9,545 bases of DNA from JADCCX01 sp031378805 (lineage in GTDB: Bacteria; Pseudomonadota; Alphaproteobacteria; Rhizobiales; Beijerinckiaceae). The notes under the pieces are model-generated. The model saw only the letters and a list, made by a program, of their open reading frames with translations, searched no databases and was not told where the DNA came from. Of the stretch, positions 1-6,811 are shown piece by piece (positions within the stretch are counted from its first letter, which is position 1; the number at the start of each line of letters is the position of its first letter). The translations under genes were made by a program, and so were the position numbers. The stretch covers positions 1-9,545 of the forward strand of contig JANNEO010000153.1 in the NCBI GenBank assembly GCA_031378805.1, read 5' to 3'.

Positions 1-144
1 GCCAAGGCGCTGGGGCTGATCCAGGAGCGCGCGCTGGGCGTGCCGCTTTACTCGCTGGTGACGTTCTACGTCATGGGCAAGGGCCTCGACATGAAGACCT
101 ATCCCGATGAGCTGCCGCGCCTGTGGGAAGTGGGCTGGAAGTGA
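1..144 (+). CDS. ABC transporter periplasmic substrate-binding protein, C-terminal end (partial)
   Basis: The first 47 codons of the window are open in frame 1 and end at a TGA at 142-144; the start lies upstream of the window. The peptide contains GVPLYSLVTFYVMGKGLD and ends in LWEVGWK. This looks like the last lobe-I segment and C-terminal helix of family 5 solute-binding proteins (DppA/OppA type, SBP_bac_5), which bind peptides, opines or similar solutes in the periplasm and deliver them to the permeases. Its identity rests mainly on context: same strand, and followed by DppB- and DppC-type permease genes. The substrate cannot be judged from so short a tail. Between this gene and the permeases lies a long inverted repeat that could let the binding protein be made in excess over the membrane parts (inference). 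Confidence 0.7.
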   Translation, partial: AKALGLIQERALGVPLYSLVTFYVMGKGLDMKTYPDELPRLWEVGWK

Positions 145-362
145 CGCGCAGGTTTTGTCGGTATGCGCATGGCAGCATTGGAATTGAATCAGCGTTGTGC
201 GTCCTTCGAGGCTCGCTACCGCTCGCACCTCAGGATGAGGAATATGGAGCGTGACATCCGCGCTTCGGCAGCGGCCAAGCTCAACCTTCCTCATCCTGAG
301 GTGCGAGCGCAGCGAGCCTCGAAGGACGCACCGCGCCGAGGCAACGCAATGCCGGACAACCC
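145..362. other. Intergenic region with palindromic element
   Basis: These 218 bases lie between the binding-protein stop and the first permease start. Most of the stretch is the inverted repeat at 197-331, including its 44-base loop. I see no convincing promoter and no plausible small gene: the short open frames here simply read through the repeat. Just before the permease start there is only a weak Shine-Dalgarno-like GAGG at 338-341, about 21 bases from the ATG, so translation of the permease may rely on a poor site. Confidence 0.6.
197..331. repeat. Long inverted repeat (arms about 45 bp, loop 44 bases)
   Basis: The left arm, 197-242, begins GTGCGTCCTTCGAGGCTCGC. The right arm, 287-331, is its reverse complement and ends GCCTCGAAGGACGCAC. 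The arms match over their whole length except for one inserted base and one mismatch near the middle (around 218-219 on the left). The RNA could fold into a very stable hairpin with a 44-base loop. The arm sequence resembles a palindromic repeat that I remember as scattered through intergenic regions of Hyphomicrobiales genomes; this is recollection, not a search. No run of T follows either arm, so it does not look like a standard intrinsic terminator. Its position after a binding-protein gene and before permease genes resembles REP elements between malE and malF, which stabilise the upstream mRNA. Confidence 0.85.
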
Positions 363-1286
363 ATGCTGACCTATACGCTCAAGCGCCTCGCCCTAGCGCT
401 CGCTGTCGCCATCGTCGTCTCTGCCGTGAGTTTTCTGCTGCTGCGTCTTTCGGGCGACGTGGCGCTGGCCATCGCGGGTGAAGGTGCCCGGCAGGCCGAC
501 ATCGACCTGGTGCGCAAGACCTACGGACTCGACCGCCCTCTCCTGGTGCAATATCTCGACTGGCTGGGGAGGACATTGTCCGGTGATTTCGGGCAGTCTC
601 TCTACTTCAAGACAGGTGTGGCGGGGCTGATTGCGGACAAGATCGGCACCACAGTCTGGCTGGGGCTTTTCTCCATCCTTTTTGCCCTCGCCCTATCGAT
701 CCCGCTTGGCGTGATCGCGGCGCTGAAGCCGAATTCCTGGATCGACCGAACAGCGCTCTCGATTGCCGTCGTGGGGCAGGCGCTGCCGAATTTCTTCTTC
801 GCACTGCTGCTCATCATGCTGTTCTCCATCCAGCTTCGATGGTTGCCCGTGTCCGGCAGTGGCACCTGGTGGCACTTTGTCATGCCCACCATCGCGCTGG
901 GATACTACGCCACGCCACCCCTGATGCGGTTGGTGCGCGCTGGCATGATCGAGGTGTTGAACTCCGATTTCATCCGCACCGCCCATGCCAAGGGCCAAGT
1001 GCCACGCAAGGTCGTGCTGAACCATGCGCTGCGCAATGCGCTGGTGCCCGTGGTGGCACTGGCCGCCGTGCAACTCGGATTTCTGCTGGGTGGCTCCATC
1101 ATCATCGAGACCATCTTCGCGCTCGATGGGCTGGGTTATCTCGCCTATCAGTCGATCACCCATAAGGATTTCCCGGTGACGCAGGCCGTGCTGATGCTGC
1201 TGGCCGTGACCTACGTGCTGCTGACGCTGGGTGGCGACCTGCTGAATGCCTGGATCGATCCCCGGCTGAGGGCTGGCAAGGCATGA
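363..1286 (+). CDS. ABC transporter permease, DppB/OppB type
   Basis: Inner-membrane permease of 307 residues, the usual length for DppB/OppB. It forms half of the channel that carries a peptide-like solute into the cytoplasm. The N terminus MLTYTLKRLALALAVAIVVS is the family's typical first helix, which supports the ATG at 363. Hydrophobic segments lie near residues 9-29, 95-121, 132-156, 171-190, 226-250 and 273-293. The conserved extracytoplasmic stretch YGLDRPLLVQYLDWL is at 54-68. The cytoplasmic EAA loop that docks the ATPase is at about 200-229, with DFIRTAHAKG and HALRNALVP. Near the C terminus, IIIETIFALDGLGYL is standard for the family. The stop overlaps the next permease start by four bases (ATGA), so the two are translationally coupled. 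The ribosome binding site is weak. The substrate is not readable from the sequence. Confidence 0.93.
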   Translation: MLTYTLKRLALALAVAIVVSAVSFLLLRLSGDVALAIAGEGARQADIDLVRKTYGLDRPLLVQYLDWLGRTLSGDFGQSLYFKTGVAGLIADKIGTTVWLGLFSILFALALSIPLGVIAALKPNSWIDRTALSIAVVGQALPNFFFALLLIMLFSIQLRWLPVSGSGTWWHFVMPTIALGYYATPPLMRLVRAGMIEVLNSDFIRTAHAKGQVPRKVVLNHALRNALVPVVALAAVQLGFLLGGSIIIETIFALDGLGYLAYQSITHKDFPVTQAVLMLLAVTYVLLTLGGDLLNAWIDPRLRAGKA

Positions 1287-2179
1287 TAACCGTTGCTCTC
1301 ACGCCCGAGGAAGAGCGCCGTGCCGACTGGCTCAAGCTGCGCGGGCGCATCCTGGGCCATCGTGGCCTTCTGGCGGGGCTGACGCTGTTCGCGGTGATCG
1401 TATTCTGTGCGCTTTTCGCGCAATGGCTCGCTCCGCATGACCCCTATGCGCAGGATCTCACCAGGCGCCTTGTGCCGCCGCTCTGGCACGCCAAAGGAAG
1501 CTGGCTGCATCCGCTTGGCACGGACAACCTGGGGCGCGACTATCTGTCCCGGCTGCTCTACGGCGCCCGGATTTCGCTTCTGATCGGATTGTCGGTCATG
1601 CTGGTTTCGGGTTTGATCGGTACCGTGATGGGCGTGCTTGCAGGCTATTTCGGCGGACGCATCGACATGGCGATCATGTTCGTCATCACAGCACGGCTTG
1701 CCTTGCCGGTGGTGCTGGTCGCGCTGGCTGTCGTGGCCATGGTCGGCGGCTCTTTGACGGTGGTGATCTGCGTGCTGGGCCTGCTGAAATGGGATCGCTT
1801 CGCCGTAGTGATGCGGGCGGCGACCCAACAGGTGCGGGCGCTCGAATACATCGACGCTGCCAAGTCGCTGGGGTCCACCACGCCGCGCATCCTGCTGAAG
1901 GACGTGCTGCCCAACGTGATGCCGCAGCTCATCGTCGTGGCGACCGTGGAAGCGGCCAGCGCCATTCTGCTGGAGTCCGCCCTGTCGTTTCTCGGCCTCG
2001 GCGTGCAGCCGCCCCTGCCCTCCTGGGGCCTCATGATCTCGGAAGCGAAGAGCTACATGTTCTTTTCGTTCTGGCTCATCGCCATTCCCGGCTCGATGCT
2101 CGCCCTGCTGGTTCTCTCCATCAACCTCATGGGTGACGGCCTGCGTGACGTGCTGGCACCTGATTGGGACACCCATTGA
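1283..2179 (+). CDS. ABC transporter permease, DppC/OppC type
   Basis: Second inner-membrane permease, 298 residues, partner of the gene just upstream, with which it shares an ATGA overlap at 1283-1286. The family signature HPLGTDNLGRDYLSRLLYGA is at residues 76-95, after a first transmembrane helix (about 28-50) and the short OppC N-terminal region with APHDPYAQD (50-58). Further helices lie near 97-123, 135-155, 157-172, 214-236 and 262-282. The EAA loop is at about 187-213, EYIDAAKSLG followed by LLKDVLPNVMP. Most relatives have His where this protein has Asp in LLKD (from memory), a minor variation. The end, GDGLRDVLAPDW, is typical, so the protein is complete. Together with the binding protein it makes up a peptide/opine/nickel-class importer; no ATPase gene follows it here. 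Confidence 0.93.
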   Translation: MITVALTPEEERRADWLKLRGRILGHRGLLAGLTLFAVIVFCALFAQWLAPHDPYAQDLTRRLVPPLWHAKGSWLHPLGTDNLGRDYLSRLLYGARISLLIGLSVMLVSGLIGTVMGVLAGYFGGRIDMAIMFVITARLALPVVLVALAVVAMVGGSLTVVICVLGLLKWDRFAVVMRAATQQVRALEYIDAAKSLGSTTPRILLKDVLPNVMPQLIVVATVEAASAILLESALSFLGLGVQPPLPSWGLMISEAKSYMFFSFWLIAIPGSMLALLVLSINLMGDGLRDVLAPDWDTH

Positions 2180-2216
2180 TGGGCCTCTCGAAGCACGCAC
2201 AACCGACAGGCAACCC

Positions 2217-3599
2217 ATGACCCGCGACGCCGCCATCGCTCGCTCCATCGAGAATTTCACCTCAGGCGCATTCAAGGCAGCGCTCGCCCGCCGCGTCGCC
2301 ATCCCCACGGAAAGCCAAAACCCGGAACGTGCTGCGGACCTCACCCGATATCTTACAGACGAGATGGTCCCGGACTTCCAGTCCATGGGTTTCACAACGC
2401 AGATCATCGCCAATCCGCGCGGTCATGGCCCCTTTCTGCTGGCGGAGCGCATCGAGGACGCCGAGGCGCTGACCGTGCTGGGCTACGGCCATGGCGATGT
2501 CATCCGCGGCATGGATGCGGAATGGGCGGACGGGCTGTCGCCCTGGACCCTCGTCGAAAAGGACAACCGCTGGTACGGGCGCGGCGTGGTCGACAACAAG
2601 GGCCAGCACGCCATCAACATGATGGCGCTGCGGGCCGTGCTCGAGACACGCGGCAAGCTTGGCTTCAACGCGAAATACCTGATCGAGATGGGTGAGGAGA
2701 TGGGCTCACCCGGCCTGCGCGAGTTGTGCCAGCTGCACCGCGAAGCGCTGCGTGCCGATGTGCTGGTTGCCTCCGATGGGCCGCGCCTTTCAGCCAGGCG
2801 CCCGACACTGTTCATGGGAGCGCGCGGCGGTTTCAACTTCGACCTGTGGATCGATGCCCGCGCAGGTGGTCACCACTCCGGAAACTGGGGCGGCCTGATC
2901 TCCAACCCGGCGATTGAACTCGCCCACGCCATCGCCAGCCTGGTGGGGCCAACCGGCCAGATCCGCGTGCCGGAATTCGTGCCGACGCATATCCCCGACA
3001 GCGTCAAGTGCGTGTTGGCCGATGTCACGGTGACCTCCGACGAGGGCGGCCCGCCGCTGGAGCCGTGGTGGGGCGAGCCTGGTCTGAGCCTGGCGGAAAA
3101 GGTGTTCGGCTGGTGCAACCTGGAGGTGCTGGCGTTCACATCAGGCAACCCCGACGCGCCAGTCAATGCCATTCCGCCACGCGCGTGGGCGCGGATGCAG
3201 CTGCGCTTTGTTGTCGGAGTCGACACATCCGACATGCTGGGCACGCTGCGCCGGTTTCTCGATCGCCAGGGGTTTTCCCGGGTGCAGATTGGCCCGTCAC
3301 GCGACGAAATGTTCGCGGCGACGCGGCTGGACCCGGAACATCCCTATGTGCGTTTTGCGGTCGACTCGATCACACGCACCCACGGCGAGAAGCCCGCCAT
3401 CCTGCCCAATCTCGGCGGTTCGCTGCCCAATGACATCTTCACCGATATCCTGGAGCTGCCGACGATATGGTGTCCGCATTCGTATCCGGCGTGCTCGCAG
3501 CACGCACCCGACGAGCATGTTCCGTTGTCCGTGGTGAAGGAAGGACTGGCGATCATGGCGGGGTTGTACTGGGATCTGGCAGAGCTGAAGCGGATGTAG
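2217..3599 (+). CDS. M20-family metallopeptidase (ArgE/DapE/carboxypeptidase G2-like)
   Basis: Predicted cytoplasmic zinc hydrolase cleaving a peptide or amide bond, 460 residues from ATG 2217. An in-frame ATG at 2133 exists, but it would overlap the permease by 47 bases and add 28 unfamily-like residues; ATG 2217 has ACAGG at 2206-2210. Likely metal-site and catalytic residues, by family pattern: H92 and D94 (GYGHGDV), D126 (GRGVVDNKGQ), general base E160 with E161 (EMGEEMG), D187 (VASDGPR) and H429 (CSQHAPDEH). The lid/dimerisation domain spans roughly 200-310 and contains GGHHSGNWGG (218-226). No signal peptide is visible. Only 37 bases separate it from the permease stop, so it is probably the last gene of the ABC operon and acts on what the transporter brings in (inference). 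The exact substrate (dipeptide, acyl-amino acid or carbamoyl compound) is not determinable. Confidence 0.9.
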   Translation: MTRDAAIARSIENFTSGAFKAALARRVAIPTESQNPERAADLTRYLTDEMVPDFQSMGFTTQIIANPRGHGPFLLAERIEDAEALTVLGYGHGDVIRGMDAEWADGLSPWTLVEKDNRWYGRGVVDNKGQHAINMMALRAVLETRGKLGFNAKYLIEMGEEMGSPGLRELCQLHREALRADVLVASDGPRLSARRPTLFMGARGGFNFDLWIDARAGGHHSGNWGGLISNPAIELAHAIASLVGPTGQIRVPEFVPTHIPDSVKCVLADVTVTSDEGGPPLEPWWGEPGLSLAEKVFGWCNLEVLAFTSGNPDAPVNAIPPRAWARMQLRFVVGVDTSDMLGTLRRFLDRQGFSRVQIGPSRDEMFAATRLDPEHPYVRFAVDSITRTHGEKPAILPNLGGSLPNDIFTDILELPTIWCPHSYPACSQHAPDEHVPLSVVKEGLAIMAGLYWDLAELKRM

Positions 3600-3618
3600 T
3601 TGAGAGCCTCGCCAAAAT

Positions 3619-3647
3619 CCTCACCCTTCGACAGGCTTAGGGTGAGG
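3619..3647. terminator. Palindrome between convergent genes, possible bidirectional terminator
   Basis: CCTCACCCT at 3619-3627 is perfectly repeated in inverse as AGGGTGAGG at 3639-3647, with an 11-base loop TCGACAGGCTT-like in character. It sits in the 60 bases between the stop of the M20 gene and the stop of pntB, which converge here. There is no clear U-tract on either side, so it may act only as an RNA 3'-end stabiliser or a weak terminator. The core resembles another dispersed palindrome that I remember from rhizobial and other proteobacterial genomes (not searched). It differs in sequence from the large inverted repeat at 197-331. Confidence 0.55.
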
Positions 3648-3659
3648 CCGAATGATTCC

Positions 3660-5060
3660 TCAATGCGCCATGGCCTTGACGATGCCTTCAACCATCTTCT
3701 TGGCGTCCGACAGCAGCATCATGGTGTTGGGACGGTAGAACACCTCGTTGTCGATGCCGGCATAGCCCACGCCGCCCATGCCACGCTTGACGAAGAGCAC
3801 GGTTCCGGCTTTCTCGACATCGAGCACGGGCATACCGTAGATCGGCGACGTCTTGTCGGTCTTGGCTGCCGGGTTTGTCACGTCGTTTGCACCGATGACG
3901 AAGGCGACGTCGGCCTGGCCGAACTCGCTGTTGATGTCCTCCAGTTCGAAGACCTCGTCATAGGGCACGTTGGCTTCCGCCAGCAGCACGTTCATGTGGC
4001 CGGGCATCCGGCCCGCCACGGGGTGGATGGCATATTTCACCTCGACGCCTTCCTTCTTCAGAAGATCGCCCATCTCGCGCAGCGCGTGCTGCGCCTGCGC
4101 GACCGCCATGCCGTAGCCCGGCACGATGATCACCTTCTGGGCATTCTTCATGATATAGGCCGCGTCATCCGCAGAGCCTGCCTTGTAGGGCCTGGCTTCT
4201 CCCTTGGCACCGGCCACGGCATCGTCGCCGCCGAAACCGCCGAGAATGACGGAGATGAAGCTCCGGTTCATGGCTTTGCACATGATGTAGGAGAGAATCG
4301 CACCAGACGAGCCCACGAGAGCACCGGTGATGATCAACGCAAGATTGCCCAGGGTGAAGCCGATGCCCGCCGCCGCCCAGCCGGAATAGCTGTTGAGCAT
4401 CGAGACCACGACCGGCATGTCCGCACCGCCGATGGGAATGATGAGCGTCACGCCCAGCACGAAGGAGACGAGCACGATCAGCCAGAATACCAGGCGGCTT
4501 TCCGTCGTCATGAACAGGATAAGCAGCACGAGGAGCGCTACGCCCAGCGCGATGTTGAGCATGTGCCGCTGCGGCAGCATGATCGGCTTGCCGCTCATCT
4601 TGCCGTTCAGCTTCAGGAAGGCGATGACCGAGCCGGTAAACGTGATTGCGCCGATGGCGACACCGAGGCCCATTTCAATCAGGCTGGCCGCCTTGATCGT
4701 GCCGATCTGGCCGATGCCGAAAGCTTGCGGCGCATAGAGCGCCGCCGCCGCCACGAAGACTGCTGAAAGGCCCACCAGCGCGTGGAAGAACGCCACAAGT
4801 TCCGGCATCTGCGTCATCTGCACCTTGTTGGCCATGTAGGCCCCGATGCCGCCACCGATGGCGAGGCCGAAGATGAGCAAGGCCCAGCCGGAAAGGCCCG
4901 AAGGCGTCCCGATCAGAATTGTGGTGACGATGGCGATGCCCATGCCAACCATGCCGAAGGTATTGCCCTGGCGCGATGTGGTGGGATGCGACAGTCCGCG
5001 CAGCGCCAGAATGAACAGGACACCGGAGACGAGATAGAGAAGGTTGGCGAAGTTTTGCAT
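3660..5060 (-). CDS. pntB: NAD(P) transhydrogenase subunit beta
   Basis: Membrane and NADP(H)-binding subunit of the proton-translocating transhydrogenase, which uses the proton gradient to reduce NADP+ with NADH. It has 466 residues against about 462 in E. coli. Residues 1-265 hold about nine hydrophobic helices. H93 (FFHALVG), D214 and N223 (ADMPVVVSMLNSYSGWAAA) match the residues implicated in E. coli proton transfer (H91, D213, N222). After a linker, the soluble domain III starts near 300: VIIVPGYGMAVAQAQ (310-324) is the NADP-binding fingerprint, followed by AGRMPGHMNVLLAEA (349-363), GANDVTNPAA (390-399) and KRGMGGVGYAGIDN (425-438). The last of these is a variant of the usual KRSM loop. 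It starts 9 bases after the pntAb stop, so it is the last gene of the pnt operon. Confidence 0.97.
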   Translation of the reverse strand: MQNFANLLYLVSGVLFILALRGLSHPTTSRQGNTFGMVGMGIAIVTTILIGTPSGLSGWALLIFGLAIGGGIGAYMANKVQMTQMPELVAFFHALVGLSAVFVAAAALYAPQAFGIGQIGTIKAASLIEMGLGVAIGAITFTGSVIAFLKLNGKMSGKPIMLPQRHMLNIALGVALLVLLILFMTTESRLVFWLIVLVSFVLGVTLIIPIGGADMPVVVSMLNSYSGWAAAGIGFTLGNLALIITGALVGSSGAILSYIMCKAMNRSFISVILGGFGGDDAVAGAKGEARPYKAGSADDAAYIMKNAQKVIIVPGYGMAVAQAQHALREMGDLLKKEGVEVKYAIHPVAGRMPGHMNVLLAEANVPYDEVFELEDINSEFGQADVAFVIGANDVTNPAAKTDKTSPIYGMPVLDVEKAGTVLFVKRGMGGVGYAGIDNEVFYRPNTMMLLSDAKKMVEGIVKAMAH

Positions 5061-5069
5061 GGCTTGAAC

Positions 5070-5510
5070 TCAGCCCTTCTTCTTGTACATCGCCAGCATA
5101 CGCTGGGTGACGAGGAACCCGCCGAAGATGTTCACGCTGGCGAGGATCAGGCTAACGAAGCCGAAGCCCCGAGCCATGCCCGAGCCTTCGCTGGCAAGAT
5201 TGACGCCAACGGCAAGCACGGCACCGACCACGATCACCGAAGAGATGGCGTTGGTGACAGACATCAGCGGGGTATGCAGTGCAGGCGTCACGGACCAGAC
5301 CACGTAATAGCCCACAAAGATCGCCATGACGAAAATGGCGAGCTGATAGACGATGGGATCGACCGCACCTGCAGCCGCCGCAATTGCGCCGCCTCCTGCG
5401 GTGGCCCCCTTCTGGATGGCGGCAATGGCCGCATCGGCCTTGGACAGCGCGGCGGTGGCGGCGGCGCGGGCCTCCTCGGCCTGCTTCAGGAGTTCAGCTG
5501 GTGTGGACAT
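5070..5510 (-). CDS. pntAb: NAD(P) transhydrogenase subunit alpha part 2 (membrane domain)
   Basis: Small membrane subunit of 146 residues, corresponding to the C-terminal membrane part of E. coli PntA, here a separate gene as in Rhodospirillum rubrum and rhizobia. It helps form the proton channel with PntB. Three to four hydrophobic segments are visible at about 52-72, 82-105, and 115-137. Conserved blocks are FVGYYVVWSVTPALHTPLM (65-83), TNAISSVIVVGA (86-97) and ASVNIFGGFLVTQRMLAMY (124-142), then a lysine-rich end. Unusually, the first ~48 residues form an Ala-rich, charged, probably helical extension before the conserved core. The start at 5510 is backed by AGGA about 9 bases upstream on the minus strand, and only 16 bases separate it from the pntAa stop, so it belongs to the pnt operon. 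Confidence 0.95.
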   Translation of the reverse strand: MSTPAELLKQAEEARAAATAALSKADAAIAAIQKGATAGGGAIAAAAGAVDPIVYQLAIFVMAIFVGYYVVWSVTPALHTPLMSVTNAISSVIVVGAVLAVGVNLASEGSGMARGFGFVSLILASVNIFGGFLVTQRMLAMYKKKG

Positions 5511-5526
5511 GATGGGTGTTCCTGGG

Positions 5527-6666
5527 TCAGCTCTTCTTCTGGAAATTCGGATGGACGATCGCGCCGTCCCGGGTGAGAAGCGTGGCTTTGACCAGTTCGT
5601 CGTCCCAGTTCACGGCCAGTGTCTTTTCCACCTTGTCGATCATCGTTTCGACGAAGGCAAAAAGGTTCTTGGCATAAAGCGCCGAGGCTGTTGCCGCCAT
5701 GCGACCCGGCATGTTGGCGAAACCCGCGATCTTCACGCCGTTGGCTGTCTCGACGGTCTCGCCGAACTTCGCTCCCTCGACATTGCCACCGCGCTCGACC
5801 GCAAGATCGACCAGCACGGAACCCTGCCTCATGGACGCCACCATGGCTTTCGACACCAGCTTCGGCGCGGGCCTTCCCGGGATCAGCGCCGTGGTGATCA
5901 CGATATCCTGCTTGGCGATGTGGGAGGCCGTCAGTTCCGCCTGTTTCGCCTGGTATTCCTTGGACATTTCCTTGGCATAGCCGCCCGCCGTCTGGGCCTG
6001 CCTGAACTCGTCATCCTCGACCGCCAGGAACTTGGCACCCAGCGATTCGACCTGTTCCTTGGTGGCGGGGCGCACATCGGTTGCGGTCACGACCGCGCCC
6101 ATGCGACGCGCCGTGGCGATGGCCTGCAGGCCAGCCACACCGACGCCCATGATGAAAATCTTGGCGGCAGGCACCGTGCCAGCCGCGGTCATCATCATCG
6201 GCAGGGCACGGCCATAGATCGCCGCGCCATCAATGACGGCGCGGTATCCCGCAAGGTTGGCCTGCGAGGACAGCACATCCATCGATTGCGCACGGGTGAT
6301 GCGCGGCATGAACTCCATGGCGAAGCTGGAGATGCCCGCATCGGCCATGAGCTTCAAGGCAGCTTCGTTGCCATAGGGGTCCATGGTGGAAATCGCCAGC
6401 GCACCCTTCTTCAGGGCCTTGACCTCGGTTTCGACCGGGCGCTTCACCTTGAGCAGGATGTCGGCATCCTTCATGGCGTCCTTCGCGGTCTTGGCGATCG
6501 TGGCCCCAGCTGCCTCATATTCGGCATCGGTGACGCCCGCGGCAAGGCCTGCGCCCTTCTGTACGGAGAGCGTTGCGCCAAGCGCCAAAAACTTCTTCAC
6601 CGTCTCGGGGCTAGCCGCCACGCGGGGTTCGCCCTGACCGGTTTCATCGACTATTGCTATCCGCAT
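5527..6666 (-). CDS. pntAa: NAD(P) transhydrogenase subunit alpha part 1 (NAD(H)-binding domain I)
   Basis: Soluble cytoplasmic subunit of 379 residues that binds NAD(H) and passes hydride to NADP+ on domain III of PntB. It belongs to the alanine dehydrogenase/PNT family. The N-terminal PNT domain begins with GEPRVAASPETVKKFLALG (12-30). The mobile RQD loop that contacts domain III is PRITRAQSMDVLSS (121-134); by family pattern R122, Q127, D130 and S133 match R. rubrum R127, Q132, D135 and S138. The Rossmann fold carries GVGVAGLQAIATARRMGA (174-191), with D197 in ATDVRP expected to hold the adenosine ribose. It ends before any membrane part, because that part is pntAb. The start ATG at 6664-6666 fits the family N terminus (MRIAI). 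It is first in the operon pntAa-pntAb-pntB. The Shine-Dalgarno site is not strong. Confidence 0.97.
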   Translation of the reverse strand: MRIAIVDETGQGEPRVAASPETVKKFLALGATLSVQKGAGLAAGVTDAEYEAAGATIAKTAKDAMKDADILLKVKRPVETEVKALKKGALAISTMDPYGNEAALKLMADAGISSFAMEFMPRITRAQSMDVLSSQANLAGYRAVIDGAAIYGRALPMMMTAAGTVPAAKIFIMGVGVAGLQAIATARRMGAVVTATDVRPATKEQVESLGAKFLAVEDDEFRQAQTAGGYAKEMSKEYQAKQAELTASHIAKQDIVITTALIPGRPAPKLVSKAMVASMRQGSVLVDLAVERGGNVEGAKFGETVETANGVKIAGFANMPGRMAATASALYAKNLFAFVETMIDKVEKTLAVNWDDELVKATLLTRDGAIVHPNFQKKS

Positions 6667-6749
6667 GGCTCGCCCGCCATCCCTTCGTCACGCAGTTGAC
6701 TGCCTCTGTTAAACGCAATCAACACCAATTTCCGCACAAAATCTATGCA
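6667..6749 (-). promoter_or_regulatory. Leader and presumed promoter region of the pnt operon
   Basis: This stretch lies between the terminator-like hairpin and the pntAa start and is more AT-rich than its surroundings, as expected for a promoter. On the minus strand a possible -35-like TTGTGC lies at 6739-6734, but I cannot point to a convincing -10 box, so the promoter is inferred from position. A short dyad GTCA-N6-TGAC lies at 6687-6700. A purine-rich AAGGGA about 12 bases upstream of the ATG is the only candidate ribosome binding site. Confidence 0.35.
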
Positions 6750-6787
6750 GCAAAAACCGGCCCTAGGATAACCTGGACCGGTTTTGC
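6750..6787 (-). terminator. Hairpin, likely intrinsic terminator of the subunit IV-like gene
   Basis: Read on the minus strand, GCAAAACCGG at 6787-6778 pairs with CCGGTTTTTGC at 6760-6750. The interior also pairs (TCC with GGG, then AGG with CCT) around a TTAT loop, leaving one bulged A. The 3' side of the stem carries five T, as in a rho-independent terminator. It lies about 43 bases past the stop of the gene at 6830-7126 and before pntAa. It would therefore separate that gene from the pnt operon and give pnt its own promoter. The A/T flanks mean it might work in both directions. Confidence 0.6.
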
Positions 6788-6811
6788 ACACGCAGCAAAC
6801 ATTGTGCCGTT

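Noticed and set aside
197..331. Inverted repeat as the ends of an insertion sequence or MITE
   Set aside because: The arms are separated by only 44 bases and there is no transposase remnant or clear target-site duplication. A folded repeat pair is the simpler reading.
163..369. Short open frame running through the inverted repeat before the DppB-type gene
   Set aside because: Its codons come mostly from the repeat arms and loop, and it overlaps the permease start. No ribosome binding site and no family resemblance.
2133..2216. Upstream in-frame ATG for the M20 gene
   Set aside because: It would overlap the permease by 47 bases and add 28 residues (Cys/Trp/His then Thr/Arg-rich) that do not resemble M20 N termini. 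ATG 2217 has a better-placed AGG.
1211..2413. 400-codon open frame on the minus strand
   Set aside because: It lies opposite the DppC-type gene and the start of the M20 gene and is rich in His, Gln, Arg and Asp, as expected for an antisense shadow of GC-rich coding sequence. It has no recognisable domain.
3600..4766. 388-codon open frame on the plus strand opposite pntB
   Set aside because: pntB on the other strand is certain from its motifs. This frame has a His/Asp/Arg-rich shadow composition and begins in the intergenic palindrome.
5353..6699. 448-codon open frame on the plus strand opposite pntAa
   Set aside because: pntAa is unmistakable; the plus-strand product is low-complexity in character (Gly/His/Arg-rich) and covers the gene boundary between pntAa and pntAb.
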